From Quercus robur (Eukaryota > Streptophyta > Magnoliopsida > Fagales > Fagaceae), in the NCBI RefSeq assembly GCF_932294415.1, contig NC_065535.1, forward strand, positions 95,186,862 through 95,250,861: 64,000 nt of DNA. The letters run 5' to 3'. The position numbers and the translations under genes were made by a program. Shown piece after piece: positions 1 to 11,428 of the stretch. How positions within the stretch are numbered: position 1 is the stretch's first letter; every line of letters starts with the position of its first letter. Under the pieces are notes generated by a model. The model made no database searches and was not told the origin of the DNA. It saw only the letters and a program-made list of their open reading frames with translations.

Positions 1-54
1 CATGCGTCCAATTAATAAGTTTAGAAACATAATTTTTTTCATACCTATAGACAT

Positions 55-87
<33 letters not shown>

Positions 88-1119
88 ATAGGAACCTATA
101 GACATAATTTGTTGCATAATAAAAATTATTTCAAAAATAAACCTAGATAGAAGTGATATTGCTCCAATCATAGCAAATTATGTCAATAATTATAGACATA
201 TTTATGAAAAATGTTGTATTACTGCTTGCTAGCATTACTCTTTCTTTGTCATAGAAGGGAAGGGGATTTAAAAAAAAAACTATCTGTTACCTAATCTAGG
301 GGAATCAAGTGAGATAATGGCTAGAAAAAAGTTACCAAAATAAGGGAAGACAAGGTGAGAGAGTGGATACTCTAATATATCCATGGTCTATGCCTAGTTA
401 GCTAAAGATAGCTCATGATCATGTGTGTTCTTTGACATTATGGGATTGACCTTTGAGTGTGTGGGGTTTCAAAACCCTAGCAATGGTGGAAATCCAGGTC
501 ATATTCAAATTGGGTTTGTCCACTCCTTGTCTTTTAGATATCATTATCACTCATAGGTCATAGCCTATCAAAATTTTAATAAATATATTGATGCTCAAAG
601 CATATATTCATTATTCACCTTTTATCATTATACTACCATATCCTGGTTGTAAGGCATCCATGGTCAGTACATCTATAGTGCAACATGGTATGGATTATTT
701 GTACCAAATGTCTCAACATCCATCCTGATTTCTCCTTTGAAAGTTTTTGCTAGTGGGGGCATCTCTCAATCAAAGCAATCTTTTGTATTTTGCATGTGGA
801 ATGAAAGTCCTTATTTAATTGGGGTCAATGATTCACACAATGTGCATGCTTGTTAACTCATGTGGAATTTTTTCACATGACTAACTTATTCATTATTCCA
901 AACAAAGGTTTTCCAGCTTTGCTTGATGAATAAATGGATTATATATGACTCATAGATTCCAATTCACTCAAATCTTCCATAAGGGATGCCTTTATTAAAA
1001 AGAAATCCATTGACATTTTAACTTGATAATAGAAAATAATTATCAAGAAACATTCAAATTCTATTATATATAAACAAATTATAAGCGGATCTCATACTTG
1101 CCGATTATGAGAGGTGGTA
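1..1119. other. AT-rich intergenic DNA, no gene seen
   Basis: No credible coding frame, RNA gene or bounded repeat was seen here. A run of T lies at about 57-86. Sequence homologous to block B begins only near 1120, so the left end of the tandem duplication lies inside or just right of this stretch. Confidence 0.5.
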
Positions 1120-2168
1120 TAATTAATGCATTAAACTCAAAACATTCATCATTTGAATCTGTTAACTTTTACCTTTGAAAAAAAAATGATACAATTTGTT
1201 CACTTTCTTCAGTTTGATCATAATATTCATGGTCATAAGCTCATATCTTTCACTATTTATGTAGTCATTGAGTCATTGCTCGTGTGGGCTATAAGCTTTG
1301 TGGGTGGTGGTGGTGGTGTTGTTCTCATTGTTGCATGATCTGTAGTGCACCAACAAAGGAAAACACGTCTGGTTTGGGGGTGCCTAATCAACTTTTTAAG
1401 GAGAAACTCTTCAAGCTTAAGCAGAGTACCATGGTTTTTTTTCACAACCTTTGAGGAGACATATTGTGATTGATATATAATAAAAATGATGTCAGTTGCT
1501 GTCCCATATGAAGTATTATTGGTCTTACATAATAAAGGCATACTATATGACCAATAATACTTTTGTTGACTGTTAAGACCAAATTTTTAATGGTAAAACA
1601 AAAAAATTGTAGTAATTATAAAATTTTGAAATGAATAATGAACATAAATTAAAGTTCTAGAAACTTTTAATGAACAACATTTTAATCGAAGTAGTGTTTT
1701 TGAACTTATATAAACTTTGGTAATTCAGTGTTATTTAAAGTGAACTATATTAATAATTTTATATATTTATAGACCACCATAAGATAAAAAGGAGTAAAAA
1801 AGAGAAGAAGAGAAAAAAGGTACGCTCACTTTAAATTATATAATATATCGTATTTTGGAATCTAACAAAGAATTGTCACAATATTAAAAATCTTATAACT
1901 CAATGGTCACATTTTAGTTATTTTTTTAAAAAATGTTTAGGATTCAAATATTCACAACTCACCTATCAATTTATCAAAAACAACCATCACAAGTTTTGGG
2001 CTGGTTCATGACAACCAAATGTTTAGAATCACCTATGTTATCACTCTGGCCCAATAAATTGAAAATTCTATTTGCAATTATAGTTTACTTTCAAGTTTCA
2101 ACGGAAGGAAATAGCTTAATAAAGGGGAATATATATTTATTATCGATATTAGTCAAAGAAAATGGAAA

Positions 2169-2169
<1 letters not shown>

Positions 2170-2223
<54 letters not shown>
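2170..2223. repeat. (TA)n microsatellite
   Basis: A run of alternating A and T, interrupted near its right end by TTTA. Block B has a much shorter TATATA run at the equivalent place (about 27515-27530), so the tract has expanded or contracted since the duplication. Confidence 0.85.
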
Positions 2224-2601
2224 TATATTTTTTTTATATGTATATATATTTATTTATTTAACATGTGACCCACTTGTTTCTAAAAAAAAAAGGAAAAAAA
2301 CAAGATGTGACCCACTTTCTGGCTAATACTCGAACACACGTCAGCCCAAAAGCTTTTTCAGTTCATTATTCATTTGGAGTGTTTGGGATAAGAACACAGG
2401 CTGGTAGGTGGTAGATTTGGCTAGACAAATCTTTTTCTTCTTTCCATTTATATCTTTTCAACTTTTATGTCTTTCATTCTTTTGCTAAGCTTTTACACGT
2501 TTGTGATTGAATTCTTTTACTTTCTTAACAAAAATCTTATCACATTTTCACTGACAAGTTAACATGTTGAGGTGCTAGTTTGCCATAAATCAAAATAAAA
2601 G

Positions 2602-3164
2602 TATGCGCGCCGGAAATGAGATTGTTGGGCTTAACCTCACTTGGGTTCACAACTTATTTATAAGGTGGGTTTTAGGATTTCCTACTTTGGGTCGTTCTCG
2701 GTACAGAAACTCAGAGTAATATCCCTCCTCCCTTCCTAAATGACTGTTTTTTCTCCCTTTTTCTGAACCCTTTTTTCTTTCCCAACTTCTCTTATTTATA
2801 ACTCTAAGTTAGTGGGGAGATCATGATTACTGCCATTGTTAGTTCAATTGAAGGTCCAATATTATCTGTTGTAAGTGGATGTTTAGGTAAGAGTGGAATG
2901 CAGAGATTATGGCTTTAGAACTTGGTTCCAACTCAGGTGAATATGCTCGGTAGTGATGTTCCCTGAACTGCCGAGCATCCTATGGTACGTCCGGACAAGG
3001 TTTCATTGATTGTTCGGGAAATTTATGCCGAGCATGGGTTAGGGGCCGAGGCTCAAAACTCGTAGTTCGTGAAGGTAGTTTCAAGCAAAACTTAAAGTGA
3101 TGGGGCCGTGCCATTAGGCCTGAGCCCAGGGCCCATCTGGGTCTTAGGACTTCGATGCCGTACA
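2602..3164. mobile_element. Probable solo LTR (about 563 bp)
   Basis: Absent from block B, where AAAATAAAAG runs straight into AATAAG (about 28400-28415). The insert is flanked by AAAAG on both sides (2597-2601 and 3165-3169), a 5-bp target duplication typical of LTR elements. It is richer in GC than its surroundings and contains repeated GCCGAGCAT-like words. No coding frame of retrotransposon type was seen. The outermost bases are TATGCG and CGTACA rather than perfect TG...CA, so the assignment to an LTR is inferred and the exact ends may shift by a base or two. Confidence 0.6.
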
Positions 3165-3572
3165 AAAAGAATAAGAAAAAAAATAATATTTGAATTCACA
3201 ATTCAAAACAAATTTGTTGCGAGAATGTTGTGAGAATTTGTTGTCTTTAGACTTTCTATTGTGCTAAGACAAAAAGCACTAGTCCGTATGTATTGGTAAA
3301 GTATTGTGGTGTTATATTATCACATTGACCCATATTCAAATTCAAATCTAGCCATGCTTAAAAAGCTTTATTGTCAAAACTTTTATAGTTCAATTGACAC
3401 CTCCATTCAGGGTTTAAATCTCCCTTACTCAACTATCGAATTTTTTTTATTTTTTATTTTGAGGGAGAACTATCGAATTATTAAAAGAAAACTTTGCTTT
3501 AAAGAAAAATTAATGTGTAATGCCTTTGCATGCAAACAAGCATATTTAAGAAAAACCATAATTAAATTAATA

Positions 3573-4587
3573 TCAATCAATCAATATATATATAAAAGCA
3601 GAGACTTCATGTGAGAAAGCATGATGTTTTACCAAGTAACACATTGTATGACATTTTTTTCATTTAAGCTTCCACCTCATCTACATTTAGCATTTATGTC
3701 AAACTATTAAGTAATGACAAATGCATTTATTAATTTCAATGTATTTTTTTATGGGAAATGGCAAAAATTTGCATACATTTATAACTTATTGCTTTGAATA
3801 GATATGGATGGATCTAAAAAGTCATAGGAAATGTAGAAATTAAGAAAACTTTTCAATTTTCTATATAAGACTAACTGCAATGCAGAATTGCAAGAGTTGG
3901 ATTCAATGAATTATGTAAATATTATTTGTCTCCACATTTGTCCAATATAAATCCCCATTTTCATTGGACTTACAAATTAAACTTCCATAATTTTTCTCAC
4001 AATATATTTGGTTTTCTTTCTGAGAGGTATGTTAATTTTCAAAATATTATGTTCATCTTAAATATTTTGTTTAGATTTTATATGTACGTTTTTACTTATG
4101 TAGCATTGTAATGCATTTAGGCTTATTTTTTCATATTATGTGCCGATTTATATTTTTGGTTTCTGTACGATGCATATACTTGGTAGGGATTTATATTTGG
4201 CTGCTTTTAGTTTAATTAAAATTTGGAGATTAAATTGTGATATTATTGCATTACTATGACATTAATTTTTCTACTGTTGTATTGTGAAATTCTAGAAGTT
4301 TTTTTTATCACTATTTGATATATAAAGCATAAATCATATAAGAAAGACACGTAAGAATCAACAGGTTTGTAGGTGACAATGTGAATTGTGTGATTTGGTG
4401 ACATTTCTTGGTTGCATGAATTAGAAGAATTTTTCTCCAATGTATTTAGTTTAAATTTAGTTTTAGTAGAAAACTTTATAGATTAACTATGACTAACAAT
4501 AATAGTATTCATGAAATCAATGGGGCATAAATAATTTTTTACAAAATTTATCAAAATGTACCGCGCATCGCCCGAGATTTTGGCTAG
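3573..4587 (+). mobile_element. Non-autonomous Helitron-like element (about 1 kb)
   Basis: Absent from block B, where the left flank joins directly to AAATGTTCA(C/T)GTCTAAG. The insert starts with TC after an A and ends with CTAG before a T, as Helitrons do. Just before the end lies CCGCGCATCGCCCGAG, a decayed form of the perfect hairpin seen at the end of the larger Helitron at 34453-34480. The interior is AT-rich with no significant coding frame, so mobility would depend on another element. Confidence 0.6.
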
Positions 4588-4793
4588 TTCATATTAAATG
4601 TTCACGTCTAAGTTCTTTTAGGCGTTGGTGTCTAAGTTTAACGTTATCAATGTTTATTTTTTAATTTTTGTCAATTCTGAAAAACCCATACAAAGATTTC
4701 ATTTATGATATGCAGATGGCTCAATCTGCTCACACATACTAAATAGTCACTTGCATTTTTTTTTAATAAATTATGAAAATTCAATCATGAGTA

Positions 4794-4965
4794 GTGGGTT
4801 CCAGTTTGCTCAACTGGTAAAGTCTCTTATGGTTGTATAAGAGAAAGGGTTCAATCCTCATCTACACCAAAAACTGATTGGTATCTTGGTCTAATAATAA
4901 AGAGCAATCATTAGGAGCGGAACCCATAAGTTGAAACTCTCTTAAAAAAAAAAAAAAAAAAAAAA
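4794..4965 (+). mobile_element. tRNA-derived SINE, full copy with A tail
   Basis: An internal polymerase III promoter can be read: an A-box-like TTTGCTCAACTGGTAAAG followed by a B-box-like GGGTTCAATCC. The body ends in CATAAGTTGAAACTCTC and a long A tract. The element is bracketed by the 11-bp direct repeat AATCATGAGTA (4783-4793 and 4966-4976). Block B has a single copy of the related site (AAATCCTGAGTATACT, about 29125), which is the empty site. Related copies lie at 10987-11143 and 26080-26183. Confidence 0.9.
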
Positions 4966-5069
4966 AATCATGAGTATACTACAAAGGTGTAATAGCATGT
5001 CAACTTTTTCATTGAAGTTTATAATTAAATTAATGATAAATTTGATTAAAAACGTGGATTAGTTTCAAA

Positions 5070-5815
5070 TAAGGAGAAAGTAATTTTCTTATCCAAAAAA
5101 GAAAAGAAAAGGAGAAAGTAATTTTATATTGGAGAGACACTTGTAATAAAACTAAATTGGATTTAAAATCTAAATAGGAGAAAAAAACTAAAGTGGATTT
5201 GAAATCTGAAAGGATACTTGGCATAGAGTTTAAGTAAATTAACTTAATGTCCATCTGAAAATAGCTTATCTAATTTTTTACTGAAATTTTTTTACTAGAA
5301 GTATGCAAAAGTATACTTGTACCGTGAAAAATTAAAAAAAAATGATAAAAACCGGAAAAAAAAAGTTTTAAAAAGTTATACATAAAAACTAAAAGCTTAA
5401 AGCTGAAACTGATGCCAAACAGGCTTATTGTTTTTTTTTTTTTTTTAATTTTTAAATTTTTTTATAACTTCGAGTACTACATAAAAATTACAATTTTTTT
5501 TTTTTTTTTTAGTGTCTGAATACATAAAAATTACGACTTTACACGTGATTTTGCCAAGTAGATACACTTTCTTTATGCGACAAAGATAATTCATTAAAGA
5601 AAGAATTCTCAACCCCACTATGACATCAAAGCTATCAATTTTTTTTTCTTTGAGAAGGAAAACTATCAAACTAATTCTACTGTAGTTGAAATTATATTTC
5701 CGATATTCAATGAAGTTTAAAATACTATTTGATTTATTAAAAACTTGAAAAAAAAAATCATTATTTATTTTAAATTATTTTAATTATCCATCATAATTTT
5801 TTTATAAAAAAATTA
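5070..5815. other. Block A-specific AT-rich segment
   Basis: Block B passes from GATTAGTTTCAAA directly to AATTAGCT, whereas block A carries about 740 extra bases between those words. No clear terminal repeats, target duplication or coding frame were found. It could be an old insertion in A or a deletion in B. Confidence 0.4.
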
Positions 5816-5877
5816 GCTAAAATTATATGACTCAATTAATTTTTTTGCTTTATTTGTATTAATTATTTTATTGTTCT

Positions 5878-6162
5878 TGTAGGTACTCAAGAATTTTTGG
5901 CTTTGGCTTTGGCTTTTTGGCTTGATTGCCTTGCCTTACCTTGCCTTGAATTCTTTTGTCCCACATTGGAAATATGGCTTCCCTCTTTCTACCAAACTAG
6001 TAGTACTCTTTCTCATTGGTTCATGCCTTATAAGGTAGAAAGAGGGAAGTCATCTTTCCAATGTGGGACAAAAGAATTCAAAGCAAGGCAAGGCAAGGCA
6101 ATCAAGCCAAAAAGCCAAAAGCCAAAGCCAAAGCCAAAGCCAAAAATTCTTGAGTACCTACA
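5878..6162. mobile_element. Foldback (long inverted repeat) MITE
   Basis: Two arms of roughly 117 and 130 bases are near-perfect inverted copies separated by a loop of about 38 bases. The outer ends are TGTAGGTACTCAAGAATTTT and its complement. The arms contain repeated GGCTTT and GCCTT words. Flanking GTTCT at 5873-5877 and 6163-6167 looks like a 5-bp target duplication, and block B (about 29297-29310) has no insert. An apparent open frame across it is only the translated inverted repeat. The superfamily cannot be named from these ends. Confidence 0.75.
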
Positions 6163-6240
6163 GTTCTATTTCAGCAATATTTATGAAATCTTTTTCATTA
6201 TTTTGAATATGATTTTAAATTAAATTAAAAGTTAAATGAT

Positions 6241-6276
6241 CTATCTATCTATCTATCTATATATATATATATATAT
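6241..6276. repeat. (CTAT)n/(AT)n microsatellite
   Basis: Five CTAT units run into alternating AT. It sits at the 5' end of the Helitron-like insertion, a place where the Helitron at 30517 also has a TA run. Confidence 0.8.
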
Positions 6277-6487
6277 AACCGAAACTCTCACAAATTTTCA
6301 TGTCAGCACAATATTTAAATAAAATTATCATTTTATTTAAATAAAATTATTTTTGTTTAGTCCAAAATTAATAAAGAGTGAAACTCTATCTCTCTAACAA
6401 GTCTAACTTAAACTCAAACTTATCATTATCATTTTTTTAAACAAAATTATTTTTGTTTAATCCGAACTTAACAATCAAAATAATAAT

Positions 6488-7246
6488 TGTAGGGGGGGTT
6501 TTGGGGCCCAGGCCCAACAAGGAAGTGGTTCTGGCCCAAAAGTCCCTAGACAATGAATTTGTAGAGAGCGGGTTACAGAACTAGGGCTGGACGAAGTGAA
6601 TGTTAGTTAGTTGTATGCCATGCAACAGTCTGAACATGAGAATATTCCATTTAAGTTTACAGGATACCGGTCCGAGGAGACGTATAAGGGCACATCTTGC
6701 TCTGGTTACAGACTACAGAATTCTTAAACCTCTCTCTCTCTTTTCTCTAAATTCTCTGATCCCTTCTGCATGGGGATTTCCTTCTCTTATATAGCCTCCT
6801 TAAATTAATAAGGACCTTACACTTGTTAACCATCTGGACCTTCACTTGAATGCCTGTCCCATCGGATATCCACCTTATCTTTCTGTGAGTTGCACTGGCC
6901 AATGCAACACTGTTCGCCTGTCTTCTCCACATTAATGTGGCTGAAAAAGTAGCTTCCTTGCATTTAATGCGGCAGTTGTGGCTTCTCCTTGGACGTCTTA
7001 CATTTTCCTCTTTCCTGCTGTGTGAGGCTCATCCTACTACCCACGTTTGTCTGGGATGGTTCTTCACTGCGGAGGGGGCGCACATTGGGCCCACATTTGT
7101 GTGTCCGAGGAGACATTCCTCCTCGGACGTCTTTTAAAACAAACTAGGCTCAACAGGATTAGGCCATGAGCCTTCCCTTTGGGTCATGGTTGGGCTCCGT
7201 GCGAGGCCCAATGCTCATTGTTGACTTTGGGAATTTTACCCCTACA
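6488..7246 (-). mobile_element. Solo LTR, minus orientation (759 bp)
   Basis: The element begins TGTAGGGG and ends CCCCTACA on the plus strand and is flanked by ATAAT at 6483-6487 and 7247-7251, a 5-bp target duplication. Read on the minus strand it has the layout of an LTR: TGTAGGGG start, a TATA box (GGCTATATAA, complement of 6787-6796), then a transcribed part. No internal domain remains, as expected after recombination between two LTRs. The sequence is distinctly GC-richer than its surroundings. The family (gypsy or copia) is not resolved. Confidence 0.8.
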
Positions 7247-7514
7247 ATAATAATCCCTTAAATTAAAATTTGATAGGTTTTTTAAAAGAAAAATTAGAAA
7301 GGGATAATGATAAGTTAATGAATAATAATCATATCCTAAAAAATAAAACTAGGCAAAAAAATTAATGAATTTTGTAGGGAAAAAGTAATGAATAATTTCA
7401 TGATGGTTTTCATTCCAAATTATATAGATCGATTTGATAAATTTCAAATTAAAATGTTACCAAAAATGATAACCTTAGGAGATTTAAAAAATACAGTGGT
7501 TGAGAATTTGAAAA

Positions 7515-7833
7515 TGTCAGACCATGTGCCTTACTGATCCATCCAACGACCAATTGGTGAAAGATGAAGGGGCACAAATCTTTTATAGCATTCGATCACA
7601 GACCAAACCCATTGGTATTGGAGCGAATTGTGAAATCCCTCACAATCCCTCCCTCACAATGTGGCTCCAACGACTTGAACCTATGACCGAGCTCTGATAC
7701 CACTTGTCGGACTATGTGCCTTACCGATCCATCCAACGACCAATTGGTGAAGGATGAGGAGGCACAAATCTTTTATAGCATTCGATCGCACCCAAGCCCA
7801 TTGGTATTGGAGCGAATTGTGAAATCCCTCACA
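7515..7833 (-). mobile_element. Miniature LTR retrotransposon (TRIM/SMART type, 319 bp)
   Basis: Two direct repeats of about 130 bp (7515-7644 and 7705-7833) enclose only 60 bp. On the minus strand each LTR starts TGTGAGGGATTTCACAATTC and ends in GACA, and carries a TATA box (CTATAAAAGATT). The short interior carries TGGTATCAGAGC (complement of 7691-7702) two bases from the upstream LTR, a classic primer-binding site for initiator Met tRNA, and a purine tract GTGAGGGAGGGAT next to the other LTR. GAAAA flanks both ends (7510-7514 and 7834-7838). It codes for nothing and must have moved by borrowed enzymes. Confidence 0.9.
7691..7702 (-). promoter_or_regulatory. Primer-binding site of the miniature LTR element
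   Basis: The minus strand reads TGGTATCAGAGC, the standard complement to the 3' end of plant initiator methionine tRNA. It lies two bases from the LTR end, which orients the element on the minus strand. Confidence 0.85.
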
Positions 7834-7899
7834 GAAAAATATAGTTGCTAGAAATGAATAAATGAAAAAAATTTACAATAGAAAAAAAATTTACTTAGT

Positions 7900-8275
7900 A
7901 CTTGATTTCTTGAAAGTAAAGTACCATACAAAAAGAAAAAAAAAAAAAAGATAAATCACTCCACAGTCCACAATCCACACTTTAAATACTAATTACTATC
8001 TTAAATATTTATAATCTACTTAATAATATAAAATTTACAAAAGAAAAAAAAAAGTGAAAAAAATACCCAATACTTGATTTCTTGAAAGTAAAGCACCATA
8101 CAAAAAGAAAAAGAAAAGATAAAAATAAATCACTCTATAGTCCACAATCTAAATACTAAGTACTATCTTAAATATTTATAATCCATTTAATAATATAAAA
8201 TTTACAAAAAAAATAGTGAAAAAAAATTTACCCAATACTTGATTTCTTAAAAGTAAAGTACCATACAAAAAGCAA
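7900..8275. repeat. Local tandem repeat, period about 165-172 bp
   Basis: The word ACTTGATTTCTT(G/A)AAAGTAAA starts near 7900, 8072 and 8237, followed each time by similar AT-rich text containing CCATACAAAAAG; the first two units also contain CCACAATC. Two full units and a partial third are present. No coding frame. Confidence 0.75.
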
Positions 8276-9423
8276 AAAGTTTCGAATTAATAAACATAAT
8301 TTAAAAAAAAAAAATTGACAATTTACATTTTCTACCTAATAATATTCTTATAAGACTTTTTAAAGAGTTAAAAAAATATATAAGAATGACTATTAATTAT
8401 ATTTAAATTATATAGATAATAATTATACTATGTATTTTAATGTATATTCATGTATATGTATGGGGTTACAAGCTAGTATTATTATATATAGATTATACTT
8501 GTGTATGACCGATAGATTAAAAGCACATCCAATGGAGGTGGAAAATGTACATTGAGGCATTGAGCCTTCAATTTTTAATAAGTCCTTTCGATTATCAAAA
8601 CTAAAAAAAAAAAAAAAAAATCCTTTTAAAAGTTTAAACTACTTATTCCTAACCCAGCCTTGGTTTTATAATTACGGGTGTATTTGGGCCTACACTTTGC
8701 AAAGTGATGCCCAGGTCTTGAAAGCTGGACCCAATGGTCAGCTGGTCCAAGCCTATAGGCCTTATATTTTAGCATATAGCCCCAATATCCGTTGGATCCA
8801 GATAAAAAAAAATTTAAGGGAAAAAAAGGTTCACTCTCAAATTACATAAGAAATTATCAAAATAAAGAAGACATCACTTTTATGGTCCTCTCTCCAGTCC
8901 AAGACTAGGTTTGATCAATTGAGTAGGATAAGCTCTAAGATTTAAAAGCTATAACATGGGTTTTGAGTGAAGTAGGGCCTTGAGTTTATAACGGTATATT
9001 TGCCCTATAAATTCTTAATACTTTTTTTCCTTGTTAGACTCTTATCTCTAGCAAATAAGTTGTGTGGAAACTGTTTTTTCCAAGCCATGAGGGACTAGGG
9101 AAATGGTTTAGTTTCTTCAGTAGAATGAATTAGTGTAAGGCAGGAAAAAAAAAAAAGTCAGTGAACAAAATTTCAACTTTTATAAGTTTAAGAGGGGTGA
9201 TTGGTAAATAGCTGTACTCTCAATTTTGTGTGGAGAGATTGATTTTCGAATTTGAATGCAACCTGTTTCTTTTAGGCAGAAGACACTTGTCATTGCGCAT
9301 GTCATAAGCAAAAATATATTAATTAATAAATTGTTGACATAAAATAACTCAATTTTTTCAATAGTATGAATCATCCTTGAACAACGTAACTATGTGGAAC
9401 ACTCGATAGCAAGAATTGATGGC

Positions 9424-9581
9424 CATAGGCAAAGCTAGGGGGTGCCAAGGGGGGCCATGGCCCCCCTAGCTCTAGAAATTCTCCATTAATTTTTTTTTTT
9501 TAATATTTGGTAATAAATTTAAAAATTACACAAAAATGTATTCTCCAGCCCTCCTGAGAAAATTTCCTGGCTCTGCCATAG
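9424..9581. mobile_element. Short hAT-like MITE (158 bp)
   Basis: The ends CATAGGCAAAGCTAGG and CCTGGCTCTGCCATAG are imperfect inverted repeats related to those of the larger hAT-like element at 16742-17778. TGATGGC is found on both sides (from 9417 and 9582), consistent with an 8-bp hAT target duplication with a mismatch. Near the left end is the palindrome GGGGGGCCATGGCCCCCC, also present in the larger element. Confidence 0.6.
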
Positions 9582-10142
9582 TGATGGCTCTACGTGGAAA
9601 AAATTTTGGTCTCTCAACGTCCCTCCCAAGGTTAGAACTTTCATATGCCATGCTTGCTCCAATATTCTCCCTACACAAGACAACCTGAGTAGAAGGAAAA
9701 TGAGGATTGAGCCACAATGCGTATTTGCTGCCAAGAGGCAGAAACAACTGGTCATCTCCTATGGTCATGCCCGCCTATCTCGAAATGTTTGGGCCCTTGC
9801 TCGTGGTAAGCTGCAAAAACTTCCAAATATGACACAAGATTTTTTCCTACTCTTTCAACAGCTGAATGCAAAGCTAGAGTTGAAGGATATGGAGAGATGG
9901 GCGATGATAAGTTGGGTCATTTGGAATGCTAGAAACAAACTGCACTTTGAGAAAACCCAGGTTCCACCAAAAGTGATCTTGGATGGACCAGTTGGATTTT
10001 TGGAGGAATATCAGAAGCTGATGATTGCACAGGGCGTGGCCCAAGCATTTTTTCGCATGTTTTATTTCGGACTGGGCTTTGCCTGGGCCTTTTATTTGTG
10101 TACACTTTCTTCAATATTAATATACAATATCTCTTATCTCAA

Positions 10143-10174
<32 letters not shown>
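9582..10174 (+). mobile_element. 5'-truncated L1 LINE 3' end with poly(A)
   Basis: An open frame from about 9583 reads the tail of a plant L1 polyprotein: a reverse-transcriptase-associated zinc-binding-like segment (WKKFWSLNVPPKVRTFI), followed after a stretch by WVIWNARNKLHFEKTQ, the typical spacer before the RNase H region. The sequence ends in about 30 A residues (10143-10174). Endonuclease, reverse transcriptase and RNase H are missing. The zinc-site cysteines are partly lost. The hAT-like MITE at 9424-9581 may have inserted into this LINE, so its left edge could be nearer 9380. No clear target duplication was found. Confidence 0.75.
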
Positions 10175-10182
<8 letters not shown>

Positions 10183-10986
10183 GGAATTATTACTTTGTCT
10201 AGCAAAGCAAGCTTGATGATCATACTAAAAAAAAGCTTTTGTCATAAATCAAATGACACTCTCAAGGAGCCTTTTACTTGAGTTTCTTACTTGCATTAAG
10301 ATACTTGGTTAAATAGATTCAAGGTCTGGACAGCCATAGAGCTTAAGGGAAGCAAACACAAAAAATAACTATTACAACGAAATATAACCAATTTCCAAGA
10401 TAGTTCTTAAATTATTTCTTGGAGATTAAGGTTCACACACCACTTAGTGCTGCCATAGGGTATAAATTAACAATAATTAAACTTAACAAAATTTTTAGTT
10501 ACAACATGGTTTAGGCCATATCAAGATGACACAAGTAATCCCTAAATCAAATGGCTATAAATCTTATTCAAGGGCTTGATTCAGGGGCTAAGGATTTCTT
10601 TTTCACAACATAGGACATTCAATATTTTAAATATCAAGAGGTTGTGGAGCTGGGCTTATAATTAGGAAACAATAAACATTACAAAAGAAAGTTTAACAAC
10701 CATCCAATGTACAAGTTGTCACTTACATGCCGAATTGGTGAAACTAGAGTAGGAACATCAAGTAATTAAATTAGAAACCATGGAATTAACTCAAGGATTG
10801 CATAAATAAATGCAAACACCATGGCTATAATGAGTTATAAATCATGAAGAGAATTCATAAACAAATTCTCAAACAAGAATTAAATTTCAATTCCAAATCA
10901 TGTTCATGAAATGAAGTATATGTAAATCAAAAGTTACTCTAAAGTACTTGAAATTGAAGTTCCAGCCACTTAGTTAATTAAAGTAT
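10175..10986. other. Intergenic DNA, no feature recognised
   Basis: AT-rich sequence with no coding frame of interest and no bounded repeat seen on either strand. It lies between the LINE tail and a SINE and has no detectable partner in unit 2. Confidence 0.5.
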
Positions 10987-11143
10987 GTAAGCTCCAGTTA
11001 ACTCAATTGGTAAAGTCTTTGATAATTAAATAAGAGATCTAGGGTTCAATCCCCGCCCACACTAAAAGCCAATTAGTGTATTGGTCTGATGATAAAGAGC
11101 ATCATCAAAAGTAGATGTCATAAGTTGAAACTCTCTAAAAAAA
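10987..11143 (+). mobile_element. tRNA-derived SINE, second copy
   Basis: Same family as 4794-4965. It has an A-box-like GTTAACTCAATTGGTAAAG, a B-box-like GGGTTCAATCCCC, the same GTCTGATGATAAAGAGCAT body motif and CATAAGTTGAAACTCTC before an A run. It is flanked by the 15-bp direct repeat AGTTAATTAAAGTAT (10972-10986 and 11144-11158), which marks a clean target-primed insertion. Confidence 0.9.
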
Positions 11144-11428
11144 AGTTAATTAAAGTATTAGCAAGAACACTTGGTCATTGAATGAATTTCATTATGTAAT
11201 AAAGTAAGACAAGCCAAGTGGTAATCAAACCACGAAATTGTAACTTACACGAAACCGAAAGTAATAATTTGTGTAAGGTTAGGACAGATTGAGTTTGCTC
11301 TCAAGCTGAATGTTTCGTTCTTTAATTTATTTTTAACCAGAGGTTCCTATCTCCCATCTGTGTGTATAGCCGAAATGGGCCGAAAACTCTCACCACAAGG
11401 AGCAATTAGGTGGTTAAATGGTAAGTAG

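Larger units (their letters stand above)
6240..8476 (+). mobile_element. Helitron-like composite insertion with nested elements
   Basis: Block B lacks the whole stretch, joining AATTAAATTAAAA to CTATTATATAGATTACACTTG. The insert starts TC after A, runs through TATATATAACCGAAACTCTC and a TCAGCA word shared with the 5' end of the Helitron at 30517, and ends in CTAG before T. No good 3' hairpin is visible, so it may be truncated or decayed. Nested inside are a solo LTR (6488-7246), a miniature LTR element (7515-7833) and a local tandem repeat (about 7900-8275). Confidence 0.45.
1120..9380. repeat. Segmental duplication block A (paralogue of 26530-29960)
   Basis: Order and sequence match block B over its whole length. 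Both start with TTAATGCATTAAACTC, share the TCATTTGAATCTGTTAAC stretch, the stretch AATTGAAAATTCTATTTGCA, the CCCAACAT-free AT-rich middle, and end near TATGAATCATCC (about 9366 and 29950). Block A is much longer because it carries extra insertions: a solo LTR, two Helitron-like elements, a SINE, a foldback element and a miniature LTR element. Block B in turn has a hAT MITE and a SINE that A lacks. No host gene is evident in either copy, so this is a duplicated intergenic region upstream of a receptor gene. Confidence 0.85.

Noticed and set aside
2602..3164. Interpretation as a host exon because of its higher GC
   Set aside because: Absent from the paralogous block, flanked by a 5-bp duplication, and without a long coding frame.
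4794..4870. Possible tRNA gene from A-box and B-box motifs
   Set aside because: The body continues into a SINE with A tail and target duplication, and no cloverleaf with a credible anticodon arm was seen.
5897..6223. 108-residue frame with KPKPKPK
   Set aside because: Translation of the foldback element arms.
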